Positions 1 through 9,860 are shown, counted from the stretch's first letter. The stretch is 64,000 bases of DNA from Bacillus sp. SA1-12 (GCF_000981385.1 NZ_LATZ01000016.1:1-64000), one strand, 5' to 3'. The notes: generated by a model from the letters alone, not told the origin. Numbers and translations are program-made.

Positions 1-470
1 ATGGAAAGAAAAGTCTATGATAAAGCGTCTGAAGGCCGGAACTCTGTGGGGAATGGAAAGAAAAGTCTATGATAAAGCGTCTGAAGGCCGAAACTCCGTG
101 GGGAATGGAAAGAAAAGTCTATGATAAAGCGTCTGAAGGCCGGAACTCTGTGGGGAATGGAAAGAAAAGTCTATGATAAAGCGTCTGAAGGCCGGAACTC
201 CGTGGGGAATGGAAAGAAAAGTCTATGATAAAACGTCTGAAGGCCGAAACTCAGTGGGGAAGTAAAAGAAAAGTCTTTCACAAAGCGTCTAAAGGCCGAA
301 ACTCCGTGGGGAAGGGAAAGAAAAGTCTTTGATAAAGCATCTGAAGGCCGAAACCCCGTGAGAAAGCGCAAGAAAGGTCCTTCATAAAGCGTCTGAAGGC
401 CAAAACCCCGCGAGGAATCGCAAGAATAGTCTTTCATAAAGCAGCTGAAGACCAGAACTCGTAGGGAAAG
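1..470. repeat. Tandem array of about nine 52-bp units
   Basis: Direct tandem repeats with unit starts at 1, 53, 105, 157, 209, 261, about 313 and 365, a constant 52-bp step. The unit core reads AAGTCTATGATAAAGCGTCT followed by a GAAGGCCG-type stretch. The first five units are almost identical and the last three diverge toward the PBP gene. No spacers separate the units, so this is not CRISPR. The window starts inside the array. Open frames across it are by-products of the period. Function unknown. Confidence 0.93.
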
Positions 471-538
471 TCCTAGATTAGTAGTTTAATGAAACGTCCA
501 AGAGCATTTCATAGAGAGTGAAATAGGAGGATACTGTT

Positions 539-2635
539 TTGAAAAAACCAAACATACATGTATCCGAACATCGGAAGCTTAGAAAATCAAGGGATGTTCG
601 GATTAATCTATTCTTTTTTCTTGTCTTTTCCTTATTCGTGGCACTGATTGTCCGTTTAGGAATCGTCCAAATTGTTCAGGGGGAAGAGTTTTTAAAGGAA
701 GTTTCAAAAACAGAGGCTGATTATGCCAGTTTGCCGGCGCCAAGAGGAAAAATGGTGGACCGATATAATCGAGTGGTTGTTGATAATAAAAGCATACCGG
801 CCATTACCTATCAAGTTGATAAAACAACAAAAGCGGAAGGTAAAATTAAGACAGCAAAAAAGCTTGCTGAGTACATTAGCTATGATGCTGCGTTTTTAAA
901 GGAAGAGCTGAAGGATCGGGATCTTAAAGATTATTGGCTGGCTGCAAATCCTGAGGAGGCTCAGAAGCTTCTCTCTAAAAATGAAACAAAGTTAGAACCG
1001 TCAGTAACATACAAATTACAAGTGGAGCGCGTTCCCGATGAAGCCATAGAAGAATTGAAGGCTAGTCCTGTTCTGCAAGAGCTTGCATATATTTACACTC
1101 GTTTTTCTTCGGGTTACCAATATGAACCCCAGATTGTAAAATCATCAGATCTAAAGGATACGGAAGTTGCTACTGTAGCTGAACATCTGGAAGAATTGCC
1201 AGGCGTGGATGTGATCACTGAGTGGGATCGCTCCTATCCATATGGTGATTACTTAAAAACAGTTTTTGGGGGCCTAACGACATCAGAACAAGGCATTCTC
1301 AAGTCACGGGAGGATTTTTATTCAGTAAGAGGCTATGAACTGAATGAAAGAGTAGGGAAAAGTTATTTAGAATACCAATATGAAGATTACTTAAATCCGC
1401 GTAAAGCAAAGATCGAATATATTTCCGACAATAATGGAGAGATTATTTCTGAGAAAGTGATTGATGAAGGACAAAGAGGCAAGGACTTAAAACTATCCTT
1501 TGATATGGAGCTTCAAATGAAAGTCGAAGAGATTGTGGAGGAGGAATTGCTTCAAGCAGGCAGGAATCATATTTTAATGGATCGTGCTTTTGTTGTGATG
1601 ATGGATCCTTATCAAGGTGATGTGTTAGCAATGGTTGGCAAACAGCTCGACCCGGATAACAGAAGGAAGGTACTTGATTATGCGTATGGGGCATTCACAA
1701 CACAATATGAAGCAGGGTCTACTGTTAAAGGGGCAACGGTTCTTGCCGGTTATCAAGACGGGATGCCGCACGGTCAAACATATTATGATGCACCGATTCA
1801 TTTAAAAGGCACACCTGAAAAGAAATCCTATAGTGCCTATCCTTTAGGGTTAATGACTGATTTGAGCGCCTTACAAGAATCCTCAAACGTCTATATGTTT
1901 TATGTTGCGATGAAAATCGCCGGTATCAGCTATGTGAAAAATGGATCTTTCAATGCAACAGCAGAGGACTTCCAGAAGCTAAGAAATTATTTTATGCAAT
2001 TTGGTTTAGGCGTGCCAACCGGGATTGATTTACCACAAGAATCATCAGGATTGCAAAACCCGCCAGATGAGCCCGGTAAGCTTTTAGATATTTCGATTGG
2101 ACAATTTGATACTTACACACCGCTGCAACTGGCACAATATGTTTCGGTGATAGCAAATGGCGGCCACCGGATCCAGCCCCGGATTGTAACAAGTATTCAT
2201 GAACCTAAGGAAGATTCAGAGCTTGGACCAATCGTTGTTGATAAGGAGCCAAAGATTTTAAATCGGGTCAATAATACAGCAAGTGATATCGAACAGGTTC
2301 AAAAAGGTTTTAAGCTTGTCGTGACTTCCGGGACGGCAGAAGGAAAATTTACACATGACGTTGCTGGTAAAACGGGTACATCTGAAACAGCTTACTATGG
2401 CGTGAAGCGTGCATATTGGGGAACGGAAACAAATAATTTAAATTTCGTAGGTTACTATCCTTCAGAAAATCCGCAAGTAGCGTTTAGTGTCGTCGTTCCA
2501 TGGGTCAGTAATGATTCGGATCCGATAAATAAAACGATTGCGAACCGGGTTGTTGAAGCTTATGTAGATTTGCAAAAGAAATATGTAACGGCGGTTGAAA
2601 TAGATCAACAAGAATTAGTACAAAAAGAGAAATAA
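539..2635 (+). CDS. Class B penicillin-binding protein (PbpA/PbpH-like transpeptidase)
   Basis: Membrane-anchored D,D-transpeptidase that cross-links peptidoglycan outside the membrane. One N-terminal membrane segment (about residues 22-46) is followed by a dimerisation region with the PRGK..DR motif near 68-75 and a transpeptidase domain. All three active-site motifs are present: STVK with nucleophile Ser394, SSN at 448-450 and KTGT at 611-614. At 698 aa it matches the rod-shape PBPs PbpA and PbpH of Bacillus subtilis in length and N-terminal style; no PBP2a-type MecA N-terminal domain is evident. The start is TTG, chosen because AGGAGG ends 8 bases upstream. It is monocistronic: a repeat array lies upstream and a terminator follows. 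Choosing between PbpA and PbpH needs a tree. Confidence 0.93.
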   Translation: MKKPNIHVSEHRKLRKSRDVRINLFFFLVFSLFVALIVRLGIVQIVQGEEFLKEVSKTEADYASLPAPRGKMVDRYNRVVVDNKSIPAITYQVDKTTKAEGKIKTAKKLAEYISYDAAFLKEELKDRDLKDYWLAANPEEAQKLLSKNETKLEPSVTYKLQVERVPDEAIEELKASPVLQELAYIYTRFSSGYQYEPQIVKSSDLKDTEVATVAEHLEELPGVDVITEWDRSYPYGDYLKTVFGGLTTSEQGILKSREDFYSVRGYELNERVGKSYLEYQYEDYLNPRKAKIEYISDNNGEIISEKVIDEGQRGKDLKLSFDMELQMKVEEIVEEELLQAGRNHILMDRAFVVMMDPYQGDVLAMVGKQLDPDNRRKVLDYAYGAFTTQYEAGSTVKGATVLAGYQDGMPHGQTYYDAPIHLKGTPEKKSYSAYPLGLMTDLSALQESSNVYMFYVAMKIAGISYVKNGSFNATAEDFQKLRNYFMQFGLGVPTGIDLPQESSGLQNPPDEPGKLLDISIGQFDTYTPLQLAQYVSVIANGGHRIQPRIVTSIHEPKEDSELGPIVVDKEPKILNRVNNTASDIEQVQKGFKLVVTSGTAEGKFTHDVAGKTGTSETAYYGVKRAYWGTETNNLNFVGYYPSENPQVAFSVVVPWVSNDSDPINKTIANRVVEAYVDLQKKYVTAVEIDQQELVQKEK

Positions 2636-2645
2636 AAGGATCAAA

Positions 2646-2683
2646 AAAGCTTCAATTCCTTAAGAAGGATTGAAGCTTTCTTG
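2646..2683 (+). terminator. Rho-independent terminator of the PBP gene
   Basis: Inverted repeat AAAGCTTCAATTCCTT / AAGGATTGAAGCTTT followed by TCTTG, 10 bases after the PBP stop. The T-run is weak but the stem is long. It also lies beyond the end of the convergent dehydrogenase gene and may serve both. Confidence 0.8.
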
Positions 2684-2720
2684 TAATAAATGATAGTTTT
2701 ATAACAAATGTTGAAGGTCC

Positions 2721-3683
2721 TTAATATCCCTTCTCAAAATCAACCAGATTGATGCTTGGCTTTTGTCCATCAAGATATCTTCTCAAATTTGGGAGAAAGA
2801 TATCCTCTATCACGCGTTTATTGTAATGCTCTGTACTGCCGGAAGTGTGTGGCGTGATAATGACATTCTCCATTTCCCACAGCGGACTTTGCTGCGGAAG
2901 CGGTTCGATTTCGAACACATCTAAACCAGCTCCAGCAATTTGTTTCTCTTGAAGAGCTTCAATTAATTCATTTTCAACGACGATTGGCCCACGCCCTATA
3001 TTGATAAAGAAAGAAGAAGGCTTCATCAATTGAAATTCTTTTTTCCCAAAGAGTCCCATTGTTTTTGGGGTCAATGGCAAGGTGACAATGACAAAATCAC
3101 AGAGTGGAAGAATCGTATGTAAGTCAGATGGAGAATACATTTCATCCACAAATTCCTCCGGCTGACCCGAGTTACGGATCCCTAAAACAGTCATCCCAAA
3201 TGCTTTTGCTAGTTTGGCTGTTTCGTATCCAATATTCCCCACACCGATGATCCCAACAGTTTTACCGTGGATTTCCTGATTCATGTTTGCGTGATGCCAT
3301 GTGTGGTTTAATTGCTGTCTAACATAGGTGTGGATCTTTCTTGTTAGCCCCAGCATTAAGGCAAAGATTGTTTCTGAAATTGGATAAGCATGCACACCAT
3401 TTGCCGATGTAACCTGCACATTGGCAGCTTGTAAATGTGCAAGCGGAAGTGAATTCACACCTGCACTCCAAGCTTGAAGCCATTGCAAGTTTGCATCATT
3501 GATGCTGATGAATTCTTCCATTTCCTTTTTCCATCCGGCAATGATTTCAGCATCGGCTACATGTTGTTTCCATTGCGATGAATCACTTCCAGCAATAATG
3601 GTCCAATCCGGGATGACTTCTTTTATTTTGCCTAGTAATGCATCGTCAAGCTTATGGCTGATTAGTAACTTTCTTTTTGACAT
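2721..3683 (-). CDS. D-isomer-specific 2-hydroxyacid dehydrogenase
   Basis: NAD(P)H-dependent enzyme interconverting 2-keto acids and D-2-hydroxy acids in the cytoplasm (glyoxylate/hydroxypyruvate reductase or D-lactate type). The 320-aa length is normal. The nucleotide-binding motif GVGNIG lies at 147-152, and the family's catalytic Arg-Glu-His are Arg231 (NIGRGP), Glu260 (FEIEP) and His279 (TPHTSG). Substrate cannot be read from sequence. The gene stands alone, convergent with the PBP gene. The ATG start has only a GGGG-type ribosome binding site. Confidence 0.9.
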   Translation of the reverse strand: MSKRKLLISHKLDDALLGKIKEVIPDWTIIAGSDSSQWKQHVADAEIIAGWKKEMEEFISINDANLQWLQAWSAGVNSLPLAHLQAANVQVTSANGVHAYPISETIFALMLGLTRKIHTYVRQQLNHTWHHANMNQEIHGKTVGIIGVGNIGYETAKLAKAFGMTVLGIRNSGQPEEFVDEMYSPSDLHTILPLCDFVIVTLPLTPKTMGLFGKKEFQLMKPSSFFINIGRGPIVVENELIEALQEKQIAGAGLDVFEIEPLPQQSPLWEMENVIITPHTSGSTEHYNKRVIEDIFLPNLRRYLDGQKPSINLVDFEKGY

Positions 3684-3831
3684 ATCCCAAGCCCCCAGTA
3701 TGTCTTAGATTCTATTATTATAACGTTTCCAACTGGAAACTAGCCACCAAAACGGCCTTTTATAGGCAGGCATATTAGCAAATGAGGTTTCTCATGCTGA
3801 CATAGTGAACACTTATTCTTTCATAAAATAG

Positions 3832-4290
3832 CAATAGGACATATACATAATGATGGAAGAAGGTAATGTCCAATAGTCCCTTTCAAAAGGACATTGACAT
3901 TATTATGTAAGAGGAATATGTCCAATAGAACCCTAATATAGGACATTTACAAAATAATGAAAGTGGGTTATGTCCAATAGCCCCTTACAATAGGACATTT
4001 ACAAAATGATGTAAGGAGGATATGTCCAATAGAACCTCTCTAAAGGACATTTACAAAATAATGAAAGTGGGTTATGTCCAATAGCCCCTTACAATAGGAC
4101 TTATACAAAATAATGTAAGAATGTTATATCCAATAGCCCTCTCCAATAGAACATTTAGAAAATGTTGAAATAGAGTTTTGTCCGATAAATTCATTCTATA
4201 GTACACTAAAAAATGATTAGTGAAGTTATATCCGATTGAGCCATTCTATAGGACACTAAAAAACTATTAGTAGAAGTCTTTTATCAATCT
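3832..4290. repeat. Second 52-bp tandem array, with an inverted repeat in each unit
   Basis: About nine degenerate units. The TGTCCAATAG core recurs at 3868, 3919, 3971, 4023, 4075, 4127 (TATCC), 4179 and 4229, so the step is 51-52 bp, 50 for the last. Most units carry ATGTCC...GGACAT, arms of a short hairpin. The sequence is unrelated to the array at 1-470 but the period is the same. No ORF runs through it. It lies between the 5' end of the dehydrogenase gene and the 3' end of the yesN-like gene. Confidence 0.9.
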
Positions 4291-4425
4291 TACTCCAAAA
4301 TAAGTCAGTTTAATGATTGAACAAAAAAGGAGTATTAGAAGTATTATAAAATTAAGTTAAGATTTAGATGAGAGGTTATTAGTTCAATGATTATTAAACA
4401 GTATGTTGGAGTTTCTAGCAGGGAA

Positions 4426-4465
4426 GGAAAAAGCTTCCTTACAATAGGGTGCGGAAGCTTTTTTG
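4426..4465 (-). terminator. Terminator of the yesM/yesN operon
   Basis: Inverted repeat AAAAAGCTTCC / GGAAGCTTTTTT with T-runs on both strands, about 40 bases beyond the stop of the response-regulator gene. Confidence 0.8.
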
Positions 4466-4503
4466 TTTCAGACAGGTTCAATTAATAAGGAAAATGGCAG
4501 AGA

Positions 4504-6057
4504 TTAAATAGTGTAAACATGTGTCTGATTTTTATATTGTTTTGTTGTCAAACCAGTTACCTTTTTGAACGTTCGGCAAAAATAATGTGAGTCACTATAG
4601 CCAACTTGATGGGCAATTTCATATGTTTTATTATTGGTTGTCTTCAATAGATCTTTTGCCCTTTCAATTCGGGTGTTCGTTAAGTATTCGATTAATGTTT
4701 TTCCAGTTTCCTGGCTAAACATATGACTTAAATAGGATGCGCTTACATTAACAGCGTCTGCAACTGCTTGAAGAGATAACTGAGAGTCTGCAAAATGTTC
4801 GTTAATATAATCTACCGCCATTTGTACGGATGCAGAGAATTTGCTAGCTAAGTTATCCCTCGTTAAAGTAACAAGGTGCAGCATTTCTTCTATATAGGAT
4901 AATGCTTCATGATAATACCGAATCCAGCTTGCTTTCATTTCTAATTGATTGATTTTCTGCATGATATCAAGATTATCCATCTCGATTTCCTTTAAATAAT
5001 GGGAGATGGTAATCGTAAAGTCCATTAAAAAAAAATACATGGTAAAAGGAGAACGAATCTCTCCTTTTTCTAGATAGGATGAATAAGAACGAGCAAAGCT
5101 TGGGATATCACATGATCGTCCAAATTTAAGAAAGTCAATTAAGTCCCGGCGATTAAAATGCTGCAATTCTTTTTTGGACTCGATATCAATGTCCGTTTCT
5201 TTCGATCTGTATTTATGAATAATACTAGAATAGCTTTTCTCTTCATCGGCTTCTGAGAAAGAAATGGCTATACCTTGAATCCTGCCTTCTACTCTGCCCA
5301 TCCCAAAGATAATTGGGTTCTCCGGATGCGTTTCTTCATGGGCAATTAGGCGTTGTCTAATGATTTCAGACTCCTTTTCAAGCGCCTGCTTTGATTCTCC
5401 CATCATAATAAAGATAGATTCTTTTAATTTTCTGCTAAATTGCAAGCCGACAAATTCATGATCAATCCATTGTATGGAATTTGGTTCCTTTGTATATTCA
5501 ACAATAATAATATAATAATAGCTTGAGATAAGGTTTATATTTAAATTAGAAGCTTCTTTTATAGCTGTTGAGGTACTATATACACCTTCACAAAGTTCGT
5601 ATAAAAATTTATCTCTGGAAGCAGATTTTGTTTGCAATAATTGATTTTCCAAGTCGCTTAATCGTTTATTGTTCATTTCTTCCTCATCAATTTTTGCGGC
5701 AACCTTTTTTAAAATAGCAAGCAAATCTTGTGAACTGACCGGTTTTAGGCAGTATTCCGTTACTTGAATGCGCATCGCTTCTCTGGCATATTCAAATTCA
5801 TCATGTCCGCTAAGAATGATAATTTTGATAGAAGGCATCTTTTCACGAAGAATTCGACTAAGTTCCAATCCATCCATAAAAGGCATTTTAATATCCGTAA
5901 TGACGATATCGGGTTGGTGTTTTTCGATTAATGGAAGGGCAACCTCCCCATCTGAAGCATCACCACAATAAATAAATCCTTCACGATTCCAATTTATGCT
6001 TTTTCCAATTCCTTCACGGATAGCCATTTCATCATCTACTAAAAATACCTTTTTCAT
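4504..6057 (-). CDS. AraC-type response regulator (YesN-like)
   Basis: DNA-binding partner of the adjacent YesM-like kinase. An N-terminal receiver domain (1-125) carries the acidic pair in VDDE, phospho-acceptor Asp55 (VITD) and the conserved Lys in CLKP. A long linker follows. A C-terminal AraC double helix-turn-helix covers about 415-515, with motifs SASYLSHMF and GYSDSHYFCRTFKK. The 517-aa length fits the YesN family, which controls carbohydrate uptake and polysaccharide-degrading genes. It overlaps yesM by 4 bases (ATGA), so translation is coupled. It is the leading candidate to bind the shared promoter modules at 9618, 14079 and 30209; this is inference from co-location. Confidence 0.93.
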   Translation of the reverse strand: MKKVFLVDDEMAIREGIGKSINWNREGFIYCGDASDGEVALPLIEKHQPDIVITDIKMPFMDGLELSRILREKMPSIKIIILSGHDEFEYAREAMRIQVTEYCLKPVSSQDLLAILKKVAAKIDEEEMNNKRLSDLENQLLQTKSASRDKFLYELCEGVYSTSTAIKEASNLNINLISSYYYIIIVEYTKEPNSIQWIDHEFVGLQFSRKLKESIFIMMGESKQALEKESEIIRQRLIAHEETHPENPIIFGMGRVEGRIQGIAISFSEADEEKSYSSIIHKYRSKETDIDIESKKELQHFNRRDLIDFLKFGRSCDIPSFARSYSSYLEKGEIRSPFTMYFFLMDFTITISHYLKEIEMDNLDIMQKINQLEMKASWIRYYHEALSYIEEMLHLVTLTRDNLASKFSASVQMAVDYINEHFADSQLSLQAVADAVNVSASYLSHMFSQETGKTLIEYLTNTRIERAKDLLKTTNNKTYEIAHQVGYSDSHYFCRTFKKVTGLTTKQYKNQTHVYTI

Positions 6058-7796
6058 TTCAATCCCCTTTCTGCCGGTATGATTAAACTAACACGAGTGC
6101 CGGAGCCGTACCAGCTATTGATGGTTAAACCAAAAGGCTTTCCATAGTGTAATAAAATACGCTGGTGAACATTCACCATACCAAAGCCTCCTTGATCCTT
6201 TTCAAAAGGAACCCCTTGAGACAATTGTATTCGTAAATCTTGTAATTTATCTTCTTTCATTCCAATCCCGTTATCAATCACATCAATTGAGATATATCCT
6301 TCTGGGGTAAAATCACCTTTAATTCGCACAAATCCCTTGCCTCGTTTATTTTTTATTCCATGATAGATGGCATTTTCAACAATGGGCTGAAGTGTTAATT
6401 TAATAATTTCATATTTTAGAATATCTTCATTTAGGTGAAACGTAACATCTAAAATATCCTGGTATCGCATTTTTTGGATGGTGAGATAATTGCGGATATG
6501 GTCAATCTCATCTTCTAAAAGAATAAAATCCTTTCCCTTGCTTAATGAAATTCTGAAAAAATAAGATAATGCCTTCGTGATTTCAATAACTTGCTGGCTT
6601 TTTTTGGCCTCTGCCATCCAAATAATTGTCTCAAGTGAGTTATATAAAAAGTGTGGATTGATTTGCGCCTGCATCGTGCGTAATTCTGCTATTTTTAATT
6701 GTTTTTGTTCATTAACACTCTTCGTTAGCAGAGCCTTGATTTTCAAAATCATACTATTGAAATTTTCACCGAGGTCTGCAACCTCATCAGTACCTTTGTT
6801 CATAATATGTACATCAAGATCCCCTTGAGAGGCCTGTTTCATTTTTTCTTTTAATAGACGAAGCGGAAGAATTAATCTTGATGTGATAAAGAAGTAAAAT
6901 ACCATTGTGAAAATTAAAATGGCCCCTACAGTCAATATAATTAAACTTCTGATTTCCTTAGCTTCCTTTGTAATCTCAGCTAACGGTGCATAGCGAATAA
7001 ATTTCCAGCCAGTCAATTCAGATGTTTCATAGACGATAAATGTTTTACCCTCGCTGAAATACCCAGAGTGTTTATCTTCCAGTGGTTTTCGCTCCGATAT
7101 AGGTGAAGCTTTTTCAAATTGCGGATAGGAAAATAATAGATGACCTGTTTCTGACTCTATATGAATCGTACCGGGAGTTCTAGATGAAGCTTCGTGAAGT
7201 ATATTCTTAAAAACCGAAGCTTTTATGACAATATTAATGAAACCAATTACTTTTTTAGAACGGTCCGATACGATTGTACTTGTCATCGAAAGAGCTGGAT
7301 TACTATTTTTATAGATAGGTTCAATTACTGTCTTTTCTGGCTGATTACGCAAATTTACATATGGAGGTTTAGTGAGTGCTTCTTTATCGATTTGATGAAC
7401 CCCACGATCTTCACTCACTGCTTTCCCTTCAAGATCAATAATTTTAATCGTCATGATGCTGTCACTAAATTGATAACTTTCTCTGTAAAGTTTAATCAAG
7501 CCTAAAATGCTTTTCGATTCCTCTGCCGTGTTTTCTTTGTCTATTAAAAATTGCACGGTACTCTCTTTTTTTCCTATTTCAGTAAATCGCTTAATGTCCT
7601 GATAAACAACATCAAATTCTCTTTTTAATTGCCCCATTTGAATTTGAGCTAAGGAATAGGATTTTTGCGCAACAATATCATAGGATTTCAGATAAGAAAT
7701 AACCCCTACAAGGATGAGAGGGATGACCGTTAAAAAAAGAAACATCATTAATAGCTTTGTACGCAAACTTGAGGAAATCCATTTTTTGATATTCAT
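6054..7796 (-). CDS. Sensor histidine kinase (YesM-like)
   Basis: Membrane sensor that probably detects an extracellular sugar or binding protein and phosphorylates the downstream regulator. A membrane segment at about 15-35, an extracellular Cache-like domain of about 240 residues and a second membrane segment at about 284-304 are followed by HAMP, then a His_kinase domain with acceptor His382 in QINPHFLYN. The ATPase domain has Asn475 (PIVENA) and the DNGIGM box near 508. The 580-aa length and order are typical of the family. It sits 65 bases after the MCP-like gene on the same strand, so the three genes probably form one operon. Confidence 0.93.
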   Translation of the reverse strand: MNIKKWISSSLRTKLLMMFLFLTVIPLILVGVISYLKSYDIVAQKSYSLAQIQMGQLKREFDVVYQDIKRFTEIGKKESTVQFLIDKENTAEESKSILGLIKLYRESYQFSDSIMTIKIIDLEGKAVSEDRGVHQIDKEALTKPPYVNLRNQPEKTVIEPIYKNSNPALSMTSTIVSDRSKKVIGFINIVIKASVFKNILHEASSRTPGTIHIESETGHLLFSYPQFEKASPISERKPLEDKHSGYFSEGKTFIVYETSELTGWKFIRYAPLAEITKEAKEIRSLIILTVGAILIFTMVFYFFITSRLILPLRLLKEKMKQASQGDLDVHIMNKGTDEVADLGENFNSMILKIKALLTKSVNEQKQLKIAELRTMQAQINPHFLYNSLETIIWMAEAKKSQQVIEITKALSYFFRISLSKGKDFILLEDEIDHIRNYLTIQKMRYQDILDVTFHLNEDILKYEIIKLTLQPIVENAIYHGIKNKRGKGFVRIKGDFTPEGYISIDVIDNGIGMKEDKLQDLRIQLSQGVPFEKDQGGFGMVNVHQRILLHYGKPFGLTINSWYGSGTRVSLIIPAERGLK

Positions 7797-7861
7797 GATC
7801 GATCCAACCTGCCAATAATAGAATAAAATAAATTGAATGTAAGAGTGTATCTGTTATGGGA

Positions 7862-9562
7862 TTATAGATTAAACTGCCTGATGTTATCTTTCATTTCTTG
7901 AATTCGTTCGACCAGCTTATAAGATGCATCCGAAACTTCCTCAAGAGTCGTTAGTTGTTCTTCACCCATGGCAGCAATCCCAGCAATTTCCGTGTTACTA
8001 ATATGGGAGCTTTGTTCAATGTCTGAAATCATTTGACGAACTGAAAGCATCTGATCAAACGCTTCATTCATATCTTGCTTAATGCTTTCAATTTCAGCTT
8101 GCTGGTTATTTCTAATTGAGCGAATCGTTTGGAAGCCGCCTTTTATTTGTTCAGTTTTTATTCTGCTAAATTGAATACTTTCAAGTGCCTCTAAGTTTTG
8201 TTTTTTAATAGAAGTAATTAGGTTTAAAACGTGGTTCATTTTGGAATCGGAGTCTTGGGAAATTGTATCTGTTTCCTCAGCGACTTCTTTGATCCTTGTT
8301 AATGCGCTTTCAATTTTTTCATTTGTTGAGATCTTAGGAATCTCATTAAGTATTGTTTGAGCTAATAGACTCGTTTCCCGTTCAACAAGCTTAATGACCC
8401 GTAAATGATCATTCATTTCTCCAGACAGTTTTTGAAGTTCCTCTGAATCTCGGTTTACTTGATGTACCGTTCGGCTTATTTTCTCAAGCAGTTCATGGAA
8501 AGTAATAAGCTGACTGTTTATTTCATGCGTCATTTTTAATGTTTCATTTGATTGAAAGTACATTTTATTTGATTTTCCTAATACCTCATTATATTTAAAA
8601 AGCAAATGTTCAAATGTAGAGACAGATTTTTGAATGAGTTGATCTTGTTTATGAAGATTGATTGATATGGTCTGTGTTGCTTCGGCCACATCTTCACCAG
8701 CCAGTCTGTTTTCAAGAATACTTTGGTGAATATCCTTCGACGTTAAAACGACTAAATCATTCGTATTTCTCACGCTTAAGATAATATCCTTTAAGTTTTG
8801 AAACATTCGATTATAGGAACGGCATAGGTCACCAATTTCGTTTTTGGAAGCAATCGATATTTCTCCAACTGTTAAGTTTCCTTCCGCAATTTCGTTTGTT
8901 TTTTGTCCTAAAGCGCGAATTGGCCTGACAAAACTTTCTGATATATAAATAGCAAATAATAATGAGAGAATAATAACACCAACAAATGCACAAATATAAA
9001 TCGTTATGTCTCTTTTTAAATTAGCGGAAATATTATTTTGAGCTTCTCCTTTTACCAAGAGGGTTTTTTGTAAGAGTGACTCAACTTTTTCATCAATAAG
9101 ATCGGTAAGAATGGTTATGTATTCATAGGTGATGTTCCGTTGATCGGCAGAAACATTTGCTTGGATTTGCTCGCCAAGCTTGTCAATGTACTCAGTCGTC
9201 GTCGTTAATGTTTCGCGCACCTCAGATATTTCTTTTGAAAATTGGCCAGTTCTATCATCACGCTCGATTTTATCTAAATTTTGATACATGTTGTTTAGAT
9301 GATCGTATTGTGTTCCATTTTCAAAAAGGACCTTCCCATAAGCGATTTCTCTAATCTCATCATTTAGCTGTTGCTTAAGCGAGCCATTAATTGAATTTGT
9401 CAGAGTTATCGTCTCCATCATGGCTTTATACTGTTTCACATATCCAAGGAAAAGATAGATTTGAACACAGTTTGCCGTTGCGAGCCATAAAAGAATGACC
9501 GAGAAAACAAGAATTAATCTTTTCTTTAAAGATAAATCAGCTAATCTTGGATACGCTTTCAA
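7862..9562 (-). CDS. MCP-like membrane protein without the canonical signalling tip
   Basis: A signal anchor near residues 12-35, a helical extracellular region (4-helix-bundle style), a second membrane segment near 186-208, a HAMP domain (about 209-262) and a long coiled-coil cytoplasmic part. Order and 566-aa length are those of methyl-accepting chemotaxis proteins. The highly conserved hairpin tip (family consensus with IAxQTNLLALNAAIEAAR) is not visible. At the corresponding place there is only divergent coiled coil (region LLAQTILNEIPKIS). Coupling to CheA/CheW is therefore doubtful; it may be an accessory sensor for the YesM/YesN pair downstream. The start is TTG, supported by AAGGAGGG 7 bases upstream. 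Confidence 0.75.
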   Translation of the reverse strand: MKAYPRLADLSLKKRLILVFSVILLWLATANCVQIYLFLGYVKQYKAMMETITLTNSINGSLKQQLNDEIREIAYGKVLFENGTQYDHLNNMYQNLDKIERDDRTGQFSKEISEVRETLTTTTEYIDKLGEQIQANVSADQRNITYEYITILTDLIDEKVESLLQKTLLVKGEAQNNISANLKRDITIYICAFVGVIILSLLFAIYISESFVRPIRALGQKTNEIAEGNLTVGEISIASKNEIGDLCRSYNRMFQNLKDIILSVRNTNDLVVLTSKDIHQSILENRLAGEDVAEATQTISINLHKQDQLIQKSVSTFEHLLFKYNEVLGKSNKMYFQSNETLKMTHEINSQLITFHELLEKISRTVHQVNRDSEELQKLSGEMNDHLRVIKLVERETSLLAQTILNEIPKISTNEKIESALTRIKEVAEETDTISQDSDSKMNHVLNLITSIKKQNLEALESIQFSRIKTEQIKGGFQTIRSIRNNQQAEIESIKQDMNEAFDQMLSVRQMISDIEQSSHISNTEIAGIAAMGEEQLTTLEEVSDASYKLVERIQEMKDNIRQFNL

Positions 9563-9617
9563 CGATGATCCCTCCTTCTTAGAACAATATTACTATATAA
9601 AGAATTAAATGTAGATA

Positions 9618-9743
9618 AAAAAATAGTGCAATTTTATCTAAAAATTTTGCAGTTTTCGAAGGGGAGGTCCTGATAAAAGTAATTAAATTTACATTTTTTC
9701 CGAAAGTTATTCTATCCACCTTCTGTATGTACGCGTTTTATAA
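9618..9743 (+). promoter_or_regulatory. Shared promoter module, copy 1
   Basis: First of three similar roughly 125-bp blocks. Conserved parts in order: an AT-rich start with AAATAGTGCAA, AAAAATTTTGCAG at 9640, AAATTTACATTTTTTCCGAAAG at 9685-9706 (written here only as a landmark in two halves, AAATTTACATTT and TTTCCGAAAG), TCTATCC near 9711, and TGTACGCGTTTTATAA ending at 9743. It points right, yet no enzyme or transporter gene follows. The next gene is the small zinc-ribbon ORF at 10002. Its Spacing and order match copies 2 and 3. Confidence 0.75.
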
Positions 9744-9836
9744 ACTGTAAATTTTCTTAACTAGTAACGTTTTCTTAGAGTTAAATAGTAAAATTAATAA
9801 TAATTGGAAACTTTTTGCTAGATTAGTCTTTACAAA

Positions 9837-9850
9837 TGTAAGCGTTACCA
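9837..9850 (+). promoter_or_regulatory. cre-like site (CcpA)
   Basis: TGTAAGCGTTACCA matches the cre consensus TGWAANCGNTNWCA at 13 of 14 positions. A TATAAT-like element follows at once (ATATAATAAT, 9851-9860), so CcpA here would block a rightward promoter leading into the leader at 9861. Confidence 0.65.
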
Positions 9851-9860
9851 ATATAATAAT

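Noticed and set aside
171..437. An 88-aa open frame on the minus strand across the first array
   Set aside because: It is produced by the 52-bp repeat itself and has no ribosome binding site.
1..4290. CRISPR arrays at the two tandem-repeat regions
   Set aside because: Units follow each other without unique spacers, the period is the whole 52-bp unit, and no cas genes are near.
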